Source of the DNA: Paracoccaceae bacterium
GTDB taxonomy: Bacteria > Pseudomonadota > Alphaproteobacteria > Rhodobacterales > Rhodobacteraceae
Assembly: GCA_029938175.1 (NCBI GenBank)
Contig: JAPYON010000007.1
Location: 1 to 41,263 of the forward strand
Length of the DNA: 41,263 nucleotides
Reading direction: 5' to 3'
Each line of letters starts with the position of its first letter. The first letter of the stretch is position 1. Both the position numbers and the translations under genes were made by a program. The notes beneath the pieces were generated by a model. That model searched no databases. It saw only the letters and a list, made by a program, of their open reading frames with translations, and was not told where the DNA came from. This document shows, one piece after another, positions 17,034 to 25,466 of the stretch.

Positions 17034-17883
17034 TTGCCAACGCCAAAACGCCGCCGCTTCGCGATATTTCGTCAACGTTTGCAAGATGCAATGGTGCGTG
17101 CAGGGCTGAACAAAAGCACTTTGTCCGAGGCCATCGGTGTGGATCGCTCGACCATATCGCAGCTTTTGTCCGACAAGCACGCCCGATTGCCGAATGCACA
17201 AGTGGTCGGAGAATGTGCGCACACATTGGGTGTTTCGGCTGATTGGTTGCTTGGGTTAAGTGCACGGCCAGAACGGGCGAACGACCTGCTGGATGTGGCG
17301 ATAAGCATGCCACAGGCGGCGCGGTCTTCCGCAGATGAACAGCTGTTCGCGTGGCATCAAGAGGCCACAGGTTACAAAATACGCCACGTCCCTGCCACCC
17401 TGCCGGATTTCCTGAAAACGCCGGATGTCCTGCGTTGGGAATACAGCCAGCATTTGGGTAAAACGCCGGATCAGGCGATTGGTGCGATGGAGGAAAGCCT
17501 GACGTGGCTGCGTTCGCGTCATGCGGATTACGAAATCGCAATCCCGCAACATGAAATCGAAAGTTTCGCGGCAGGTACCGGCTACTATGCAGGCCTTCCA
17601 GCGGATGTTCGCAAAGCTACAAATCGTAAGTTGGCGCGAAAATTACCACCATCTTTACCCATCGTTAAGGATTTTCCAGTTTGATGCACATGAGGTTTTC
17701 AGCGCGCCGATGACGGTTTTCGGGCCGCTTATGGCGATGATCTATCTGGGCCGGCATTACATTGTGTTTCGCGAGTTAACGCGGGTGCAGGCGATGATCA
17801 ACCATTTCGACTGGCTGATCCGCGAGGCTAGTATTGACGCGCGAGATTTCGTCACAAGCCTCTCTGCCCTCGAAACTCGTTAA
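17034..17883 (+). pseudogene. XRE-family HTH regulator, frameshifted
   Basis: The first frame encodes an XRE-type helix-turn-helix (LNKSTLSEAIGVDRSTISQLL, about 25-45), the start of a sensor region (HQEATGYKIRHVPATLPDFL) and GTGYYAGLPADVRK. Near 17610 the coding potential moves one base on and continues as LQIVSWRENYHHLYPSLRIF, then SAPMTVFGPLMAMIYLGRHYIVF to a TAA at 17881-17883. A single-base insertion explains the change. The only start is a TTG, with an upstream stop at 17004-17006, so the 5' end may also be eroded. The final codon overlaps the stop of the convergent DMT gene. If the truncated 216-aa product is made, it keeps the DNA-binding domain but not the conserved C-terminus. Confidence 0.8.
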
Positions 17884-18767
17884 TCTTTCAATAACATAAG
17901 CAACGCTAATACGGTCAGGGCTACTCCGGCAAAAACCGCAATCCCTACCAAACCGTTACCCATCGCGGCTTCCCACAGGATTACCCACGTGGGCACAAGG
18001 TACGTGTAGGCCATGACCTTTGCGCTCGGTAGGTGCAGGGTGGCGTATTGCAACAGGAAAAATGTCGTGGCACTGGCGAAAATCGAAACGTATAAGATGG
18101 TGATCCAGACGATGGCGGGCAGCGCGGTCCAGTCGGTCGCAACAATGTCTTTACCGCCGTAAATCGACAGTATGAAGAAACCCGCGACAAGCATGCCAAG
18201 GGTGAACACCAGCGTCGGCTCTCCTCGGTTAAGTTTGCGGACGAGTGGGGTGTAGATTGCGTGGGCGATGCAGCCAAAGAAGAATATCGTCTCGCCTTTC
18301 CCGATGTTAAAAGCAAGGATCGCCTCGACTTCTCCGCGAAAGATCACCCAGATCGCGCCGAGCCCTGCCAGCGCCAGTGCGACGGCCATCCGCGGGGTGG
18401 TGATCTGGCGCAGCAACAACCAGCCGAACCCTGCGGACATAACAGGTGTAAGTGTAAATACGGCGCTGGCGGATATGGCCGGTGCGGTTTTCAAGCCCTC
18501 GAACATGGTGACGAAATAGATTGCGAACAGGCCGCCCATCAACAAATACCGCCAAGGTGCCACCAGATGTTCGCGCTTGATACCGGGACCGAAATACACC
18601 AGCGTGCCAATGATACCAGAAGCGATCAGAAAGCGAAAAGCATTCAAGGCGGCAGGTTCGATCATCGAAGCCGAGATGCTGCCGAGCGAGAACGACCCCG
18701 CCACAAGGACGGAGAACAGCAGCATCGCCGCATGCCCGCGCAGGACTTGAGGGTTGGTTTCACTCAT
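17880..18767 (-). CDS. DMT-family (EamA) transporter
   Basis: Inner-membrane protein (295 aa) with about ten hydrophobic segments arranged as two EamA repeats, typical of drug/metabolite transporters. It sits between the broken XRE gene and preA, inside the pyrimidine region. It has its own start after the Pre genes' terminator, so it is probably a separate transcription unit. Substrate is unknown. A link to pyrimidine products such as beta-alanine export is possible, but nothing in the sequence shows it. Confidence 0.88.
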   Translation of the reverse strand: MSETNPQVLRGHAAMLLFSVLVAGSFSLGSISASMIEPAALNAFRFLIASGIIGTLVYFGPGIKREHLVAPWRYLLMGGLFAIYFVTMFEGLKTAPAISASAVFTLTPVMSAGFGWLLLRQITTPRMAVALALAGLGAIWVIFRGEVEAILAFNIGKGETIFFFGCIAHAIYTPLVRKLNRGEPTLVFTLGMLVAGFFILSIYGGKDIVATDWTALPAIVWITILYVSIFASATTFFLLQYATLHLPSAKVMAYTYLVPTWVILWEAAMGNGLVGIAVFAGVALTVLALLMLLKD

Positions 18768-18781
18768 CCGTTTCCCAGACT

Positions 18782-18815
18782 AAAAAAAGGCGACCCTGAC
18801 TTTGCAGGATCGCCT
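18782..18815 (-). terminator. Intrinsic terminator after preA
   Basis: On the minus strand AGGCGATCCTG pairs with CAGGGTCGCCT over 11 bp (one G-U) around CAAAGT, followed by seven T. It closes the preT-preA unit and separates it from the DMT gene. Confidence 0.85.
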
Positions 18816-18839
18816 GAATGTTACTGGATATGCAATGCC

Positions 18840-20162
18840 TTAATCGTCGTCCGGCAAGACGTTGCACATCGCGCCGGTCGGGTTGTTCGGATGGGTCGTC
18901 CAGTTGGCGTAATCGGCCTCGACCACTTTGCCCGTGCGCTCGTCAATTGTGCCAGCAGCCTGTGCCTCCATTGAAATACAGTTTTCAACGGGGCAGACCA
19001 GAACGCACAGGTTACAGGCGACGCATTCATCGTCTTGAACCTCGAACACACGATCATCCGACATGGTGATCGCTTGGTGCGAAGTATCCTCGCACGCGGC
19101 GAAACAACGGCCACATTTGATACAAGCGTCTTGGTCTATCTTTGCCTTGGCGATGTAATTCAGGTTCAGATCCTGCCAGTCTTTGGCGTTTGGAACCGCA
19201 CGGCCAATGATCTCGGAGGTCGAGGTCATTTCGTGTTCGTCCATATACTGCGACAGGCCCGAGATCATCTCTTGCACGACCTTGAAACCATAGGTCATCG
19301 CTGCCGTGCAAACCTGCACATTGCCAGCGCCAAGCGCCATGAATTCTGCCGCATCGCGCCACGTGCTGACACCGCCAATGCCCGAAATAGGCAGGTCAGC
19401 GGTAACTTCGCTACGTGCAATCTCGGCCACCATGTTCAGGGCGATCGGCTTCACCGCAGGGCCGCAATAGCCTCCATGCGCGCCCCAACCGTCAATTGTT
19501 GGCTCTGGCGCGAAAGTGTCCAGGTTGACCGATGTGATCGAGTTGATCGTGTTGATAAGGCTAACCGCATCCGCCCCACCACGCATTGCGGCCTCGGCTG
19601 GCATGCGGATGTCGGTGATGTTTGGTGTCAACTTCACGATTACTGGCATGCGGCTGTATTGCTTGCACCAGCGGGTCACCATTTCGATGTATTCGGGAAC
19701 CTGCCCAACGGCAGCGCCCATACCACGCTCGGCCATGCCGTGCGGGCAACCGAAGTTAAGTTCGATCCCGTCAGCACCGGTTTCTTCGACGACCGGCAGG
19801 ATGGCTTTCCACGCCTCTTCCTCGCAAGGGACCATCAGGGATACGATCATCGCGTGGTTGGGGTAGTCCCGTTTCACCGCTTTGATTTCCTGAAGGTTCT
19901 GTTGCAACGGGCGGTCGGTGATCAGCTCAATGTTGTTCAAGCCGATCAAACGACGGTCGCCGCCGTAAATCGCGCCATAACGGGGGCCATTTACGTTCAC
20001 GATGGGCGGGCCTTCCTCGCCCAGAGTTTTCCAGACAACACCGCCCCAGCCTGCCTCGAAGGCGCGTCGAACGTTGTATTCCTTGTCCGTTGGCGGGGCC
20101 GAGGCCAGCCAGAACGGGTTCGGGGATTTAATGCCAATGAAATTGGTTGTCAGATCAGCCAT
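18840..20162 (-). CDS. preA: Dihydropyrimidine dehydrogenase, PreA subunit
   Basis: FMN-containing catalytic subunit (440 aa) of NAD-dependent dihydropyrimidine dehydrogenase, which reduces uracil or thymine in the first step of the reductive pathway. The N-terminal barrel is of the dihydroorotate-dehydrogenase type with the NFGCPHGMAERGMG loop. The C-terminus is a two-cluster ferredoxin domain: CIKCGRCFAAC (about 346-356) and CVACNLCVLVCP (about 378-389). It starts 3 nt after the preT stop and ends just before a strong terminator. Length and domain order match E. coli PreA, with a slightly longer tail. Confidence 0.95.
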   Translation of the reverse strand: MADLTTNFIGIKSPNPFWLASAPPTDKEYNVRRAFEAGWGGVVWKTLGEEGPPIVNVNGPRYGAIYGGDRRLIGLNNIELITDRPLQQNLQEIKAVKRDYPNHAMIVSLMVPCEEEAWKAILPVVEETGADGIELNFGCPHGMAERGMGAAVGQVPEYIEMVTRWCKQYSRMPVIVKLTPNITDIRMPAEAAMRGGADAVSLINTINSITSVNLDTFAPEPTIDGWGAHGGYCGPAVKPIALNMVAEIARSEVTADLPISGIGGVSTWRDAAEFMALGAGNVQVCTAAMTYGFKVVQEMISGLSQYMDEHEMTSTSEIIGRAVPNAKDWQDLNLNYIAKAKIDQDACIKCGRCFAACEDTSHQAITMSDDRVFEVQDDECVACNLCVLVCPVENCISMEAQAAGTIDERTGKVVEADYANWTTHPNNPTGAMCNVLPDDD

Positions 20163-20165
20163 GTT

Positions 20166-21503
20166 TTAGCCCTCCGCCGTTAGTGTTTTGTTAATAGCTT
20201 CAGCTGCATCGCGCCCTTCGGCCACCGCAGTCACTGTCAGGTCGTCGCCGCCAGTGGCGCAATCACCGCCAGCCCAGATACCGGCATCCGATGTTTGCCC
20301 GAATTCGTTAACCTTAATTTTACCCCCGTCGAGCTCCAACCCGTCTGGCGCGCCATTCAACGTCTGGCCAATGGCCTTGAAGACCTGATCGGCGGAAATC
20401 ATGAAGACCTCGGTAGAATTAGTTAATTTTCCGTTAACGTCTTGCGTATGCGCGAACTCGACCGCTCGGGCTGCTCCGTTTCCGGTTACGCGAACGGGGG
20501 CGGCGTTGTATATGATACGCACACCCTTGGACGTTGCCAGTTCTTGTTCGAACAGGGATGCGCTCATGCGGTCCTTGCCACGACGATAGACCATGGTGAC
20601 GTTGTTGGCACCCAGCAATTTCGATTGCACAGCGGCATCCACGGCGGTCATGCCGCCGCCAATTACGACGACATCGCGACCGATCTGAACAGTTCCGAGA
20701 TCAGAGGCCTGGCGCACGTTCTCGATGAAATCGACGGCATCGAGAACGTTGTTTTTTTCTTCGCCCTCTGAGCGAAGCGCATTAACGCCTCCTAAACCTA
20801 TTCCAAGGAATATCGCGTCGTGGTCGGCCTTCAAGTTGTCGATTGTCAAGCTTTTCCCGAGTGGGCTGTTGTATTTGACGGTGATGCCACCGATGGACAA
20901 AAGCCACTCAACCTCGGTCTGGGCGAACCCGTCTACAGATTTGTAGGCGGCGATGCCGAACTCGTTCAAGCCGCCGCCTTTTGCGCGTGCGTCGAAGATC
21001 GTGACGGCGTGGCCGTTCATCGCCAAGCGGTGCGCGCAGGCTAGTCCGGCCGGGCCTGCACCGACTATAGCAACTTTCTTTCCGGTGTCGGCTGCGCGGG
21101 AAAACGGGTGCGGTTTGTCCATCATTCCGTCGGTTGCATAGCGTTGTAACTGGCCGATCAACACGGGTTTGCCCTCGGCAGTTTCACGAACGCAACCCTC
21201 TTCGCACAAGGTTTCAGTGGGACAAACGCGGGCGCACATGCCGCCCATGATGTTTTGGTTGAAAATCGTTCGAGCCGCAGAATCCGCCGTTCCGGTCGAG
21301 ATTTGCCGAATGAAAAGCGGGATGTCGATGGTGGTCGGGCAGGCGTCCATACACGGCGCGTCGTGGCAGAAATAGCAACGATCAGCGGCTACTAAAGCCT
21401 CGTGATCCGACAGCGGCGCATGCAGGTCGCTAAAGTTGTCAGCATAGTCGGACGGAGTCAGACGGTGGTCCGTGATTCCGGATGTCTGAATGTCGTTTGG
21501 CAT
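20166..21503 (-). CDS. preT: Dihydropyrimidine dehydrogenase, PreT subunit
   Basis: FAD and NAD-binding electron-transfer subunit (445 aa), related to the small subunit of glutamate synthase. N-terminal Fe-S ligands appear in CYFCHDAPCMDACP and GGMCARVCPTETLCEEGC. The FAD loop is AIVGAGPAGLACAHRLA and the NAD loop VVVIGGGMTAVDAA. The track begins at 21521; I prefer the ATG at 21503, with AGGAG 6 nt upstream. It lies first in the preT-preA unit. A RutR-like palindrome about 50 nt upstream suggests shared control with the hydA operon although the two units lie 4 kb apart. Confidence 0.93.
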   Translation of the reverse strand: MPNDIQTSGITDHRLTPSDYADNFSDLHAPLSDHEALVAADRCYFCHDAPCMDACPTTIDIPLFIRQISTGTADSAARTIFNQNIMGGMCARVCPTETLCEEGCVRETAEGKPVLIGQLQRYATDGMMDKPHPFSRAADTGKKVAIVGAGPAGLACAHRLAMNGHAVTIFDARAKGGGLNEFGIAAYKSVDGFAQTEVEWLLSIGGITVKYNSPLGKSLTIDNLKADHDAIFLGIGLGGVNALRSEGEEKNNVLDAVDFIENVRQASDLGTVQIGRDVVVIGGGMTAVDAAVQSKLLGANNVTMVYRRGKDRMSASLFEQELATSKGVRIIYNAAPVRVTGNGAARAVEFAHTQDVNGKLTNSTEVFMISADQVFKAIGQTLNGAPDGLELDGGKIKVNEFGQTSDAGIWAGGDCATGGDDLTVTAVAEGRDAAEAINKTLTAEG

Positions 21504-21553
21504 TGGGGTCTCCTGTTGCATTTATTTTTTATAGGGTGACACAGGATAGAAAT

Positions 21554-21569
21554 TTTATCAAATGGTAAA
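21554..21569. promoter_or_regulatory. Candidate degenerate RutR-type operator before preT
   Basis: TTTATCAAATGGTAAA has the half-sites TTTAYCA / TGRTAAA and matches the RutR consensus at 11 of 14 defined positions. It is centred about 58 nt upstream of the preT ATG, in the short gap after the PccR-like gene. It is weaker than the pair at 16256-16303. Confidence 0.45.
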
Positions 21570-21601
21570 TTTCTGAGTATTTTAGCAAAAAATAAACTGG
21601 G

Positions 21602-23011
21602 TTATTCAATGCTATAGGGCAAAATTCCACGCGTATTGTGGTTGATGGAGAGCGAGCGTTCCAGTGGAGGGACAGCGCGTTGGTGGCAGTTTTCGCGTGG
21701 GCAGATGCGACACGAAATGCCAATTGGCTCAAACGACGCGGTGTTCTGGATGTCTAGATCGTCAGCGTAGACTAGCGCGCTGGCGTGGGCGATCTCGCAG
21801 CCAAGTCCGATGGCGAAACGTTGTACGGGAGCGCGGAAGTGACCGCCGCTTTTCGTTATGTCGCGGGCGAGGCACAGGTATTTGATGCCATCGGGGGTTT
21901 GCGCAAGCTGGCGCAGCATTTGCCCCGGAGCCTCGAAGGCGCGGTGGACGTTCCACAGGGGGCAGGCGCCGCCAAAGCGGGCGAATTGCAGTTGTGTGGT
22001 CGAGTGGCGCTTGGTGATGGTTCCGGCCTGATCTACACGCACGAAGAAGAACGGGATGCCTTTAGCCCCGACGCGTTGCATTGTTGACAAGCGGTGGGCT
22101 ACTTGTTCGATGCTGGCCGAGAATTGGCCAGCGAGGATTTCAAGATCGTATCGGCAGTCGCGTGCGGCGTTCAAGAACGTCTCGTAGGGTAGCATGGCTG
22201 CCCCTGCGAAATAGTTGGCGAGGCCGATTTTGCAGATGGCGCGTGCCTCGGATGTGCCAAAGCGGGCGAAGTCCAGTGTGGCTTCGAGTAAATCGTCGTA
22301 TTCCAATAGTGCGATTTGGTGCGCAATTTGGAACGCCTGCGTTGCAATCGATGTTTGCGCCGAGATGGTTAGGCGTTTGATCCCTGAAGCGTATAGACGT
22401 ATCTGGGCGTTGGGCGAAACCAGCAGTTCTACGTTTTGATGGATTTTCAGCCATTCGCGCAGGGCATCAATTTTGTCGGATTGGTCAAGACGGGCGGTGG
22501 CGTGGAACGTCTCGGCGGCGCGGTCGATTGCGTCTATGTAGTTGTCGCAATAGTGAAAAAAATCGCGGACCTCTTCCCATGGCAAAGGCGCGATGCCGAT
22601 ATCTTCGCGACCGAGTGCCTCGTTTAGGGTGGCAAGGCGATCCTGATTTTGTCGGTGTGCGCGGTGTAGCTTCAGAAACGCGCGGGCTAACGTCGGGGCG
22701 TTTGAGGCGGTCAGCTGCAAATCGGCGAGGGGCGGGGTGTCTTTACCGAACACCGGGTCGGCTAATGCTTCGCGCATGTCAGCAACTATTCGTTCGCTAT
22801 CACCGACCGCCAATTGAGTGACGTCAAAGCCGAATTCTTGTGCCAAGGCCAACACGACCGTGGCGGAAATTGGACGATGGTTTCGTTCCATTTGATTGAG
22901 ATAGGATACTGACACACCTAAAGCGGTGGCGAAACCCTTTTGGGTTAGCGCCAGTTTTAAGCGAGTTTCGCGCAGGATTGCGCCTGCATATAGTTTCTTT
23001 TGTGCTGCCAT
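21602..23011 (-). CDS. pccR: Short-chain fatty acyl-CoA regulator, PccR/RamB type
   Basis: Regulator of about 469 aa with an N-terminal XRE helix-turn-helix (LTQKGFATALGVSVSYLNQMER). A central region resembles the RamB/IrrE-like fold, and the C-terminus is cysteine-rich (ISCRICPRENCHQR). This is the ScfR family; PccR in Rhodobacter sphaeroides controls propionyl-CoA carboxylase. Here the gene is divergent from pccB, and the sites reported for PccR (TTTGCAA repeats) crowd the gap. The track starts at a TTG (23020); the ATG at 23011 (MAAQKKLYAG) is the better start and lies only 2 nt from the first repeat, which implies self-repression. The name is by homology and context. Confidence 0.88.
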   Translation of the reverse strand: MAAQKKLYAGAILRETRLKLALTQKGFATALGVSVSYLNQMERNHRPISATVVLALAQEFGFDVTQLAVGDSERIVADMREALADPVFGKDTPPLADLQLTASNAPTLARAFLKLHRAHRQNQDRLATLNEALGREDIGIAPLPWEEVRDFFHYCDNYIDAIDRAAETFHATARLDQSDKIDALREWLKIHQNVELLVSPNAQIRLYASGIKRLTISAQTSIATQAFQIAHQIALLEYDDLLEATLDFARFGTSEARAICKIGLANYFAGAAMLPYETFLNAARDCRYDLEILAGQFSASIEQVAHRLSTMQRVGAKGIPFFFVRVDQAGTITKRHSTTQLQFARFGGACPLWNVHRAFEAPGQMLRQLAQTPDGIKYLCLARDITKSGGHFRAPVQRFAIGLGCEIAHASALVYADDLDIQNTASFEPIGISCRICPRENCHQRAVPPLERSLSINHNTRGILPYSIE

Positions 23012-23013
23012 AA

Positions 23014-23061
23014 TTTGCAAGTTTGCAATTTGCAGAAAAGATTTGCAACAGATTTTGCAAA
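23014..23061. promoter_or_regulatory. PccR-type operator array (TTTGCAA repeats)
   Basis: Five TTTGCA units lie at 23014, 23022, 23029, 23042 and 23054, four of them complete as TTTGCAA. The last two, TTTGCAAC-AGAT-TTTGCAAA, have exactly the N4 spacing reported for the R. sphaeroides PccR site. The array occupies the pccR leader and ends about 78 nt before pccB, so it can act on both genes. Confidence 0.85.
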
Positions 23062-23138
23062 TTCGCGATTTTTTGGTTCCATTTCATTAATGAATTACTT
23101 ATGCTGCAACGCAAACATGGCATCCGAGGGGGTATTCG

Positions 23139-24671
23139 ATGAAAGATATACTTGAGCAACTCGAAGAGCGGCGCGATCAGGCGCGACTTGGTGGAGGGCA
23201 GCGTCGAATTGATGCGCAGCACTCAAAGGGTAAGCTGACGGCGCGGGAGCGGATCGAGGTGTTGCTGGACGAGGGCAGCTTTGAAGAATTCGACATGTTC
23301 GTTGCACATCGCTGCGTTGATTTTGGCATGGAAAAGCAAAAATACCCTGGTGATGGCGTGATCACTGGTTGGGGGACGATCAATGGCCGGATGGTTTATG
23401 TGTACTCGCAGGATTTCACTGTACTGGGAGGTTCGCTTTCCGAGACACACGCTGGCAAGATTTGCAAGATCATGGATATGGCGATTAAAAACGGCGCGCC
23501 GATTATTGGCATGAACGATTCCGGTGGGGCGCGCATTCAAGAAGGCGTTGCGGCGCTGGGTGGTTACGCGGATGTGTTCCAGAAAAACGTGCTGGCCTCG
23601 GGTGTGGTTCCACAGATCAGCGTGATCATGGGGCCTTGCGCAGGCGGGGCCGTGTATTCGCCCGCGATTACCGACTTTATCTTTATGATTAAGGACAGCT
23701 CCTACATGTTCGTGACGGGGCCAGATGTGGTCAAAACCGTGACGAACGAGATTGTAACGGCCGAAGAGTTGGGTGGGGCCAAGACGCACACATCGAAGTC
23801 GTCGGTGGCGGATGGTGCCTACGACAATGATATGGAGGCGTTGTTCGAGGTGCGTCGCCTTGTTGATCTGTTACCGCTTAATAACCGCGAGAAGCCTCCG
23901 GTGCGGCCATATTTTGACAGCCATTCGCGGGTCGAGGATAGTCTGGATACCATCATCCCTGAAAATGCCAATGCGTCCTACGATATGCACGAACTGGTGA
24001 CAAAGCTGGCGGATGAAGGGGATTTCTTTGAAATCCAGAAGGACTTTGCCAAGAATATTCTGACAGGGTTTGTTCGCCTTGAAGGCTCCACCGTCGGGGT
24101 GGTTGCCAACCAACCGTTGGTGCTGGCTGGGTGTCTGGATATCAACAGTTCACGCAAGGCGGCTCGGTTTGTGCGGTTCTGTGATGCGTTTGAAATTCCT
24201 ATCCTGACGTTGGTGGACGTACCGGGGTTCTTGCCGGGGACGTCGCAGGAATATGGCGGGGTTATCAAGCACGGAGCCAAACTGTTGTTCGCATACGGCG
24301 AGGCGACTGTGCCGAAGGTGACTGTGATTGCCCGCAAAGCATATGGCGGTGCGTATGACGTTATGGCCTCCAAGCATCTGCGCGGGGATTTCAACTATGC
24401 TTGGCCAACCGCTGAAATTGCTGTGATGGGGGCGAAGGGCGCGACAGAGATTATTCATCGCTCGGATTTGGGTGATGCGGAAAAAATCGCCGCCCATACG
24501 CAGGATTATGAGGATCGTTTCGCCAATCCGTTTGTGGCTGCTGAACGCGGGTTTATCGACGAGGTCATCATGCCGCGCAACACCCGCATTCGCGTGGCCC
24601 GCGCTTTTGCCAGCCTGCGTAATAAGCAGCTGACAAATCCGTGGAAAAAACACGACAACATTCCTTTGTGA
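23139..24671 (+). CDS. pccB: Propionyl-CoA carboxylase beta subunit
   Basis: Carboxyltransferase subunit (510 aa) that moves CO2 from carboxybiotin to propionyl-CoA, giving methylmalonyl-CoA. The crotonase-like N and C halves are both complete. Oxyanion-loop segments are visible as [12 protein letters not shown] and [16 protein letters not shown] in the N half and [15 protein letters not shown] with [19 protein letters not shown] in the C half. Length is that of PccB. A GAGGGGG ribosome site lies 6 nt before the ATG. The divergent pccR gene and its operator array precede it, and pccA follows after two small genes, as seen in relatives. Confidence 0.96.
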   Translation: MKDILEQLEERRDQARLGGGQRRIDAQHSKGKLTARERIEVLLDEGSFEEFDMFVAHRCVDFGMEKQKYPGDGVITGWGTINGRMVYVYSQDFTVLGGSLSETHAGKICKIMDMAIKNGAPIIGMNDSGGARIQEGVAALGGYADVFQKNVLASGVVPQISVIMGPCAGGAVYSPAITDFIFMIKDSSYMFVTGPDVVKTVTNEIVTAEELGGAKTHTSKSSVADGAYDNDMEALFEVRRLVDLLPLNNREKPPVRPYFDSHSRVEDSLDTIIPENANASYDMHELVTKLADEGDFFEIQKDFAKNILTGFVRLEGSTVGVVANQPLVLAGCLDINSSRKAARFVRFCDAFEIPILTLVDVPGFLPGTSQEYGGVIKHGAKLLFAYGEATVPKVTVIARKAYGGAYDVMASKHLRGDFNYAWPTAEIAVMGAKGATEIIHRSDLGDAEKIAAHTQDYEDRFANPFVAAERGFIDEVIMPRNTRIRVARAFASLRNKQLTNPWKKHDNIPL

Positions 24672-24678
24672 GGGCAAA

Positions 24679-25050
24679 ATGGCACAACTTTACATGCTTA
24701 AACATCGCGGGTTCCCAGGGCGAATGCCCAGTTCAGACGCGCAGTTTGTTATTCGTCGGCCCGCTACCAAGGGTGTGACGCCGTTAACGCCGCGTGAGCG
24801 TTTTAGGGATCGGCGCGCGATTGACCGCAAGGCGGACGAGCTGTTTTTGGCAGCATTATGGCAGCATTTCGGCGAAGAACCGTTCGAGCGTGGTAATCTC
24901 GACGCCGGCCGTATCAACTGGTTGTTCGGGCGCGAGATCATCGCGGGCGAAGACCCGTTTGATAACGCCCATTACGAGGCAATGTTGAAGCTGGATATGG
25001 ATGCTGTACGCCGAAACTTCCCGCAAATTGATCTCGAGGCCGAGCTGTGA
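24679..25050 (+). CDS. Uncharacterised small protein in the pcc operon
   Basis: Protein of 123 aa starting 7 nt after the pccB stop, so almost surely co-transcribed. It has no signal peptide, membrane helix or cysteine. The sequence is charged and compact, with a basic first half (LTPRERFRDRRAIDRKADELF) and an acidic end (FPQIDLEAEL). I recall similar unnamed genes beside pccB in other Rhodobacterales, but I know no function. Coupling to pccB suggests a role in assembly or stability of the carboxylase; that is inference only. Confidence 0.75.
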   Translation: MAQLYMLKHRGFPGRMPSSDAQFVIRRPATKGVTPLTPRERFRDRRAIDRKADELFLAALWQHFGEEPFERGNLDAGRINWLFGREIIAGEDPFDNAHYEAMLKLDMDAVRRNFPQIDLEAEL

Positions 25051-25174
25051 TGCGGCTGGTTGCGCTAAAACATGCCAACACGGCACTATATATGGCCAAA
25101 AGGGTCGGAAATGTATATAGTACCTTCATAACGGGTGGAAAAACTATCCGAGAGGCAGAAGCAGGAGCAATAAT

Positions 25175-25366
25175 ATGTACAAGAAAATCATCGCTATTGT
25201 TCTGTCAGCTGGATTGCTGGCAGGATGTAATACAATGGGCCAAAGCACTCTTCTCGGAGCAACAGCGGGTGCCGTTGGGGCCGCCGCGGTTAGCGGAACT
25301 GTCGCGACAGGAGCACTCTTCGGGGCGGGTATCGGTGCTGGCTGTCACTATTTCGAGATGTGCTAA
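25175..25366 (+). CDS. Small glycine-rich lipoprotein between pccB and pccA
   Basis: 63-residue protein with a lipoprotein signal: MYKKIIAIVLSAGLLAGC has a basic start, hydrophobic core and lipobox LLAG|C. The mature part is rich in Gly and Ala (LLGATAGAVGAAAV, GALFGAGIGAG), resembling a glycine-zipper membrane motif, and ends in two cysteines (GCHYFEMC). It has GCAGGAGC 6-10 nt before the ATG and is followed by a clear terminator, so it may be an independent unit inside the pcc region. The 124-nt gap upstream may hold its promoter. Function is unknown. The longer overlapping ORF 25047-25454 is in another frame and lacks these signals. Confidence 0.75.
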   Translation: MYKKIIAIVLSAGLLAGCNTMGQSTLLGATAGAVGAAAVSGTVATGALFGAGIGAGCHYFEMC

Positions 25367-25403
25367 CTTAATCGGTTCGTCCGAGCTAAACACTGAAAAT
25401 TCC

Positions 25404-25440
25404 AAATGGATGCTGCCTGTGTGCGGCATCCATTTTTGTT
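25404..25440 (+). terminator. Intrinsic terminator before pccA
   Basis: AAATGGATGCTGC (25404-25416) pairs with GCGGCATCCATTT (25423-25435) over 13 bp with one G-U pair, and a T-rich tract follows. It lies about 30 nt before pccA, so pccA must be expressed by read-through of this site or from a promoter very close to it. Confidence 0.85.
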
Positions 25441-25466
25441 TGCCTACAGCATAGACGGGGAAAACC

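Noticed and set aside
19035-20183. 382-aa plus-strand ORF opposite preA
   Set aside because: Antisense shadow; preA motifs and Fe-S cysteines are unambiguous on the minus strand.
25047-25454. 135-aa ORF overlapping the small lipoprotein gene
   Set aside because: It runs through the lipoprotein in another frame and across the terminator hairpin, and its sequence resembles no protein family.
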